Notes under the pieces: generated by a model
Seen by the model: the letters and a program-made list of their open reading frames with translations, nothing else
Database searches by the model: none
What the model was told of the DNA's origin: nothing
Translations under genes and position numbers: made by a program
Source of the DNA: an uncultured Clostridia bacterium
Lineage (GTDB): Bacteria; Bacillota; Clostridia; Christensenellales; Borkfalkiaceae
DNA: 9,859 bases
Direction: 5' to 3'
Assembly: GCA_947630775.1 (NCBI GenBank)
Contig: CANRIY010000057.1
Location: 1-9,859 of the forward strand
Part shown: positions 6,801-9,859 of the stretch, one piece after another
Position numbering within the stretch: position 1 is the stretch's first letter
How the letters are laid out: each line of letters opens with the position of its first letter

Positions 6801-9372
6801 GGACATTAAACTGGAAAATGACAGCATTTATTTCGTCGTCAACGGCACTTACACCCTGTACACCGAGGCGGAATTGAAAGCGGAACTTCTCAAATATAAG
6901 TTCGATTTGCAGAAGCTCAGCGGCGCCGCGTCAGGGAATCCCGACGATTGGACCGTGCAAACAAGACATCCTCTTGAAACGCTTGAAGCAAACATCACCG
7001 TAGCGGCTGGGACTTGGAGTGTGAAATACGACATTTCCAAGATGGATTCTTATACCTATGCGGCCCATTTCAGCCCTGATGCAACTCCCGGGGATCTGAA
7101 AGTGCCCGCCGAGGAAGGAAAGGTGCTTGAATTCGGAGGCAGAAACTACACCCTGCATTATACGGCGGGCGGAGGCAATCAACTCACATACTGGGGTTGC
7201 GTCGGCCTTATGATCAAGTCCACGAGCGATCCCGTCAAGTACTCGACGCCTTCGATCTCTTTGGACGGGAAGAATATCACCATTGACAACAAGGGCCAAA
7301 CGGGCATAAGGGAATACCATGTCGGCGTATTCAATGCGGACGGTCTGCAACTTCGCACCTATGTGTTCACCAAAACGACGGATACGATCGATGACACGAG
7401 GCTCAGAGACGGCACCTATCAACTGAAAGTGAAGCTCGTGAGCGCTTCCCTTGATTATATCGACTCCGATTGGTCGGACGCGGCTGCGACAGATTACACC
7501 GTTGCGTACGGGAAGTTCGAATATGACCTCAACTACGGCGGCGAGCAAGGCATGGCGTATGACGAGTGGATCTATTGGGAACAAGATTCGGGCAACGTGA
7601 CAAAGGGCGTGAGCAAGTATTCCGACGGCGTTGTGACGATCACATTTACCAACAACAATGTGACTGATGCGGGTCTCTTCTACGCAACGCAGATCTTCTA
7701 CAAGTCTACGGCTCTGAAACAGGGCGATAATTATTCGATCAAGTTCAAGATCACCTCGACGGCGGCGGGGAAGATCACGATCAACGGAACTCCGGTAGAC
7801 CTTGAGGCGAACGTTGAGAAGTCTGTTACCCTCTCCGGGCTTACGCAGGGTGCGAATTCGACCGTTTCGATCCAATGCGCCGTGAACGGTGCAGAATTGA
7901 GCACACGTATCAAGGCGGCAACTTTCACGATCAAAGAAGTAAATATCGAAAAAACTTCTGAAGCTACGCCCGAAAAGCCCACGTTCACCTTTGTCAAGGG
8001 CGATGGCGCTACGGGCGAAGATCCTTCGCTTGTAGCGGATGAGCCCAACGATATGGGCGGCTACACCGTCAGCCTTCCCGAAAATCCTTACACGGCTCCC
8101 GCGGGCAAATATTTCCGCGGCTGGGAGATCAATGGCACCGTCTACTTCCCCGATGAAGTCTACGACGCAGAAGCGTGCGCAACGATCACCATCACCGCCG
8201 TTTGGGAAGATCTGTATACGAACTATGATCAGTCCGTTACGTTGAGCCATACTTGGACGAATCCTGTCAATGTAATCGTTACCGACGGCGCTCCCGCGAT
8301 CGAGCTTACGGCGACCGTGAGCGATACCGCTCCGGACTCTTGGCACGGCATTCTCGTCGATGTCAACATGACGATCAAGGGTGCTTCGGCGAGCGATTTT
8401 ATTCGCCTTCGTGTTGACGGTTTTATTTTCACTTTCAAAGACGATACAACGAATATCGCCAACATCGAAAAAGATGTTTCTAAATGGTATGCAACGTCCT
8501 ATACAGCTCTCTTTGCGGACGGCGGGAAAGCCGTTCAGCGGGTGACGGCGAGCCTCAGCGGAAAGATCCTCACGTATACGATCGCGACCTATGCGGCGGG
8601 CACGACTGATTTCAGCACGGCACAGCCCGTCGCAAGCGTTACCTACAATGTAGAAAGCGCGGTCGACGTTCATGCGCTTAAGCTCTCGTTCTACTATGAC
8701 GACGGCTTGATGGCGGATGAAGTAACCCCCAATAACACAATGTCTTTTACGGACGCGAAAGTCAAGGCTTCCGTCCCTGTTTCCGAAAATCAGGATCCTA
8801 CCGCAGAGAAACCCATTACGATCGGCACGGACGACAATAAGTTGGTTCATGGCGGAATGCCTCTTTGGACGACAAGACTCAAAAAAGGCGAGAAGGTTGT
8901 GCTCAAAGGCACGATGACGTCGGCGGCAGTCAATAACTTTGACGCTGCGGGGATGTATCTTTATGATGGATTATGCTCGAATTTCAACATTCGTGCCGAT
9001 AATTTCGTCAACGAAAATACTTCAAGCGATAAATGGCCTATGACGACACATGAAGGCTGGTCGATCACAAGCTCAAACATCGGCTCAACCGTTGTAGCGG
9101 TCGGTGGAGATTGGTGGGCAGGCGCTAAGGCGATCCTCAAAAAAGCCGATGTCGAGATTACCTTTGACTACACGGGAGAGAACGTCATTGTGACCTTCAA
9201 AGCGACGGGAACGGATGAGAATGCGGGCGAGAATCTCGGGAAGATATTCACCTATGCCTATACCGTAGCCAAGGGAACAGGCACGTTTGCCGAGGATTTT
9301 ACGATCGGACTTGGCGGTGAAAGCAGCTATACCGTCATCAATTCCCTTACCCGTACCTCTGTGAAAGCATAA
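3892..9372 (+). CDS. Giant multidomain surface lipoprotein with InlB-like repeats
   Basis: This 1826-residue protein begins with a lipoprotein signal: MKKHLLR, a hydrophobic core, then M-A-A-C with the acylated Cys at residue 25. GGAGG lies six bases before the ATG. Residues 41-113 are an InlB B-repeat/Flg_new-like module (Y-x-L-T-Y-x-A-N-G-G ... G-Y-T-F-x-x-W ... N-V-T-L-x-A-x-W). Three similar short beta modules lie at about 121-197, 201-280 and 735-823. A different repeat family, with the core V-L-R-F-x-A-T-G-Y and a closing F-G-G-x-x-[FY]-T-L, lies at about 289-415, 608-730 and 827-950, with a diverged fourth at about 958-1095. Residues 425-606 look like a beta-barrel domain. About 1110-1203 resembles fibronectin type III, and 1204-1352 a carbohydrate-binding jelly roll. 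About 1360-1440 is a second InlB-like module. Two large beta-sandwich, lectin-like domains end the protein (about 1445-1635 and 1641-1826). No enzyme motif or cell-wall sorting signal is seen, so anchoring is by the lipid. A role in adhesion or glycan binding is inference from the module types. Confidence 0.9.
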   Translation: MKKHLLRFLLIVMIVCFGVGIMAACGDDTEGENPNPDEATTYTLTYKANGGVGADKTEQHKEGDTVTVLGADTFTYEGYTFTKWKEEGGSAEYNAGATFTMPARNVTLAAQWQADGSSETEYEIKVNDPTGKAHVEFDKEAPYHTGDVVKFTVDFAPGDNLRVVSVKADGVELQKGEDGKYTVTVAEKDIEITIESEPMGEHEFDVSLSVTGGSNGNSATLDKEGKVAKDTKVTLTVVTAEGYTAEVKLNGNKVNLDAQGKYEHTVTADAAFTVTFTQNDEPGPGPSAKDLTIFHNAGMSADGNDIQLVLRFNATGYVNADELTADLKVAVGSVEVAPYHVDFSADGANTAYFHISVAELTIKSGSSAQVTLKSTAAAKTYDVPATSVDSAQSTAVFDGGTYTLALEGEKLVLKYTAEEPAPADEIDGVWTVETEEGTVTLYIKKVADGIDMAEITMLESDGESTEIGASVHLPMKSENTYGYETSDSSVTISVVDGKLTYTINGQTHTSTSKTALPASITLPNGVYENAEKTVTLTLGTSSTLVRNGDTQTVTPAVVGNFILLLAKHEGNAEGVMAGSFAKLEDNGSLTLYVGEEKYTLTKQAGEEPGDKALSDFGASDAITYGAEGVRIVLRFKATGYDTTTIKSDITIKINDVSIAAHEVGGNATTGYEVYFLLKPEDIAKIGSDPCKITLVAEAEITQISNGIGQNNAKFGGRVFTLSVENNELTLTVTATSTESTVTVNVNGKPETVDGLGYELKNGGDAVASGSKVSTGASLTLTVTVPEGYTATVKVDGAVLEGSNNSYTIKSLTENVTITITYAEESQPGDKALSDFGASDAITYGTEGVRIVLRFKATGYDTTTIKSDITIKINDVSIAAHEVGGNATTGYEVYFLLKPEDIAKIGSDPCKITLVAEKEITKISSGTTGQNNAKFGGKTFTLSVAENELTLTVSGGSAPDPTVKSFNITGGDIKLENDSIYFVVNGTYTLYTEAELKAELLKYKFDLQKLSGAASGNPDDWTVQTRHPLETLEANITVAAGTWSVKYDISKMDSYTYAAHFSPDATPGDLKVPAEEGKVLEFGGRNYTLHYTAGGGNQLTYWGCVGLMIKSTSDPVKYSTPSISLDGKNITIDNKGQTGIREYHVGVFNADGLQLRTYVFTKTTDTIDDTRLRDGTYQLKVKLVSASLDYIDSDWSDAAATDYTVAYGKFEYDLNYGGEQGMAYDEWIYWEQDSGNVTKGVSKYSDGVVTITFTNNNVTDAGLFYATQIFYKSTALKQGDNYSIKFKITSTAAGKITINGTPVDLEANVEKSVTLSGLTQGANSTVSIQCAVNGAELSTRIKAATFTIKEVNIEKTSEATPEKPTFTFVKGDGATGEDPSLVADEPNDMGGYTVSLPENPYTAPAGKYFRGWEINGTVYFPDEVYDAEACATITITAVWEDLYTNYDQSVTLSHTWTNPVNVIVTDGAPAIELTATVSDTAPDSWHGILVDVNMTIKGASASDFIRLRVDGFIFTFKDDTTNIANIEKDVSKWYATSYTALFADGGKAVQRVTASLSGKILTYTIATYAAGTTDFSTAQPVASVTYNVESAVDVHALKLSFYYDDGLMADEVTPNNTMSFTDAKVKASVPVSENQDPTAEKPITIGTDDNKLVHGGMPLWTTRLKKGEKVVLKGTMTSAAVNNFDAAGMYLYDGLCSNFNIRADNFVNENTSSDKWPMTTHEGWSITSSNIGSTVVAVGGDWWAGAKAILKKADVEITFDYTGENVIVTFKATGTDENAGENLGKIFTYAYTVAKGTGTFAEDFTIGLGGESSYTVINSLTRTSVKA
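5713..5982 (+). repeat. Intragenic duplicated module, first copy
   Basis: These 270 bases match 6370-6639 at every position but one (G at 5767, A at 6424, changing Ala to Thr). The offset is 657 bases, or 219 codons, so frame is kept. Weaker similarity continues to about 6090. The block encodes most of one module of the giant lipoprotein, from residue 608. Confidence 0.95.
6370..6639 (+). repeat. Intragenic duplicated module, second copy
   Basis: Second copy of the 270-base block, from residue 827. Just past 6639 the copies differ sharply: several substitutions change residues (for example EAEITQISN against EKEITKISS) and there is a one-codon indel. Looser similarity then runs to about 6750. 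Confidence 0.95.
6795..6802 (+). repeat. G8 homopolymer inside the giant lipoprotein gene
   Basis: Eight consecutive G within the codons for T-G-G-D at residues 968-971. It falls at the start of the fourth module. Gain or loss of one G would truncate the protein downstream while leaving the lipid-anchored N-terminal half. Confidence 0.9.
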
Positions 9373-9388
9373 CGCGTAACAAAGACAC

Positions 9389-9420
9389 AAAAAAAGCACG
9401 GCATTCGCCGTGCTTTTTTT
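9389..9420 (+). terminator. Intrinsic terminator of the giant lipoprotein gene
   Basis: A perfect 14 bp stem: A7 plus GCACGGC (9389-9402) pairs with GCCGTGC plus T7 (9407-9420) around the loop ATTC. It begins 16 bases after the stop codon. The matching A and T runs would let it work in both directions. Confidence 0.95.
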
Positions 9421-9535
9421 GTGCGCTTTTTGAGGGGGTATGCCCCTCCCGAGGAACGGAGTCCGCGACATGCCCCCTCCCGAGGGGGTAGGGGGGTGGG
9501 CAATGACCTGCCCTCTTTTTAAGGGGGCGGCCGAG
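9421..9535. repeat. GC-rich repeat cluster
   Basis: No gene is seen. CCTCCCGAGG occurs at 9444-9453 and 9476-9485 and again at 9709-9718. TAGGGGGGTGGGCAATGA (9489-9506) is repeated exactly at 9725-9742. The unit around 9472-9506 includes a CCCC-TCCCGA-GGGG hairpin. These are dispersed intergenic elements of unknown role. Confidence 0.7.
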
Positions 9536-9536
9536 A

Positions 9537-9570
9537 CACCCCCTCAGTCGCGCAAGGACGCGCGACAGCT
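9537..9570 (-). repeat. Dual-hairpin repeat, copy 6, inverted and partial
   Basis: CCCCTCA then stem II, GTCGCGC (9547-9553) with GCGCGAC (9560-9566). It is nearly the reverse complement of copies 2 and 5, lacking one loop base. Stem I is missing, so the copy is truncated after AGCT. Confidence 0.7.
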
Positions 9571-9630
9571 CAGGCGGAAAAGGCTCCATAAATAGAATGG
9601 TCGCCTTTTCCCGCCATCCTCAAGGAAGGA

Positions 9631-9642
9631 CCCCTCGAGGGG
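9631..9642. repeat. 12 bp perfect palindrome
   Basis: CCCCTCGAGGGG reads the same on both strands. It sits between two inverted dual-hairpin copies and has no T run, so it is not a convincing terminator. Confidence 0.5.
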
Positions 9643-9655
9643 GCGCCAAGGAGCC

Positions 9656-9698
9656 CACCTCAGTCACCTGCGGTGACAGCTCCTCCTTAGGAGGAGCC
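9656..9698 (-). repeat. Dual-hairpin repeat, copy 7, inverted
   Basis: Stem II pairs GTCACC (9663-9668) with GGTGAC (9672-9677). Stem I pairs GCTCCTCC (9679-9686) with GGAGGAGC (9690-9697). Stem II matches copy 1, while stem I differs from copy 1 yet stays fully paired. Confidence 0.75.
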
Positions 9699-9703
9699 AT
9701 GCA

Positions 9704-9742
9704 GCCCCCTCCCGAGGAGGGGGGTAGGGGGGTGGGCAATGA
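9704..9742. repeat. Second copy of the G-rich repeat unit
   Basis: GCCCCCTCCCGAGG followed by a G-rich spacer and TAGGGGGGTGGGCAATGA (9725-9742). It matches 9472-9506 apart from a longer G/A spacer. It directly abuts dual-hairpin copy 7. Confidence 0.7.
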
Positions 9743-9769
9743 TTCCAATTACTCACCCCGCCCCGCGCG

Positions 9770-9859
9770 CATTCTTATTACACTAAGCGCGGCACGAGGA
9801 GCGCCAGCGACGAAGTAGCGCCGCCCTTGGCGCGAAGTAGGGGAGGAGCGGCGTCATTC
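9770..9859. repeat. Right-edge intergenic repeat, incomplete
   Basis: CGAAGTAG occurs at 9811-9818 and 9833-9840. Between them GCGCC (9818-9822) can pair with GGCGC (9829-9833). The last bases, GAGCGGCGTCAT (9846-9857), match the outer end of the inverted-repeat element at 3424-3435, so a second copy probably starts here and is cut by the window. No gene is seen. Confidence 0.5.

Noticed and set aside
6931..8850. A 639-codon open frame on the minus strand
   Set aside because: Also codon-aligned with the + gene and explained by the same codon bias; its product is Arg/His-rich without any recognisable fold.
9597..9818. A 73-codon + strand open frame near the right edge
   Set aside because: It runs through inverted repeats and a palindrome and has no ribosome binding site or recognisable product.

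Overview
The window looks like chromosomal DNA from a Gram-positive, probably gut-associated, member of the Clostridia. Three things suggest this: strong AGGAGG-type ribosome binding sites, textbook sigma-A promoters with extended -10 elements, and lipoproteins carrying InlB/Flg_new-type repeats. The intergenic regions are packed with short GC-rich dual-hairpin repeats of a kind I associate with uncultured Christensenellales-like genomes. That finer placement is an inference and not strong. All four genes are on the + strand.

Region 1 (1-266) holds no gene. It contains several hairpins, one dual-hairpin repeat and an A/T tract. Region 2 (267-3162) is a compact signalling locus. It encodes an acidic lipoprotein, an ECF-type sigma factor with its own near-consensus promoter, and a single-pass membrane protein that looks like an RsgI-type anti-sigma factor. 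The locus ends at a strong intrinsic terminator. The lipoprotein and the extracellular tail of the anti-sigma factor both carry Asp/His-rich tracts, which suggests they work together, perhaps in sensing cations or surface charge.

Region 3 (3163-3783) is gene-free and built almost entirely of repeats: four dual-hairpin copies, two of them sharing an identical 65 bp block, and an element of about 240 bp bounded by inverted repeats. Region 4 (3784-9420) is a single transcription unit. It has a consensus extended -10 promoter, a 5' leader with competing inverted repeats, a giant 1826-residue multidomain surface lipoprotein and a strong terminator. The lipoprotein is a chain of beta-sandwich modules, including InlB-like repeats, a four-member module family, and fibronectin-like and carbohydrate-binding-like modules. 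One pair of modules is 269/270 identical at the DNA level and then diverges abruptly. Region 5 (9421-9859) is again gene-free repeat DNA.

The most notable signals are as follows: the seven-copy dual-hairpin repeat family whose stems change in a compensatory way, the sigma/anti-sigma/lipoprotein locus with shared Asp/His tracts and an RsgI-like domain lacking the expected Asn-Pro, and the recently duplicated or converted module plus a G8 tract in the giant lipoprotein.
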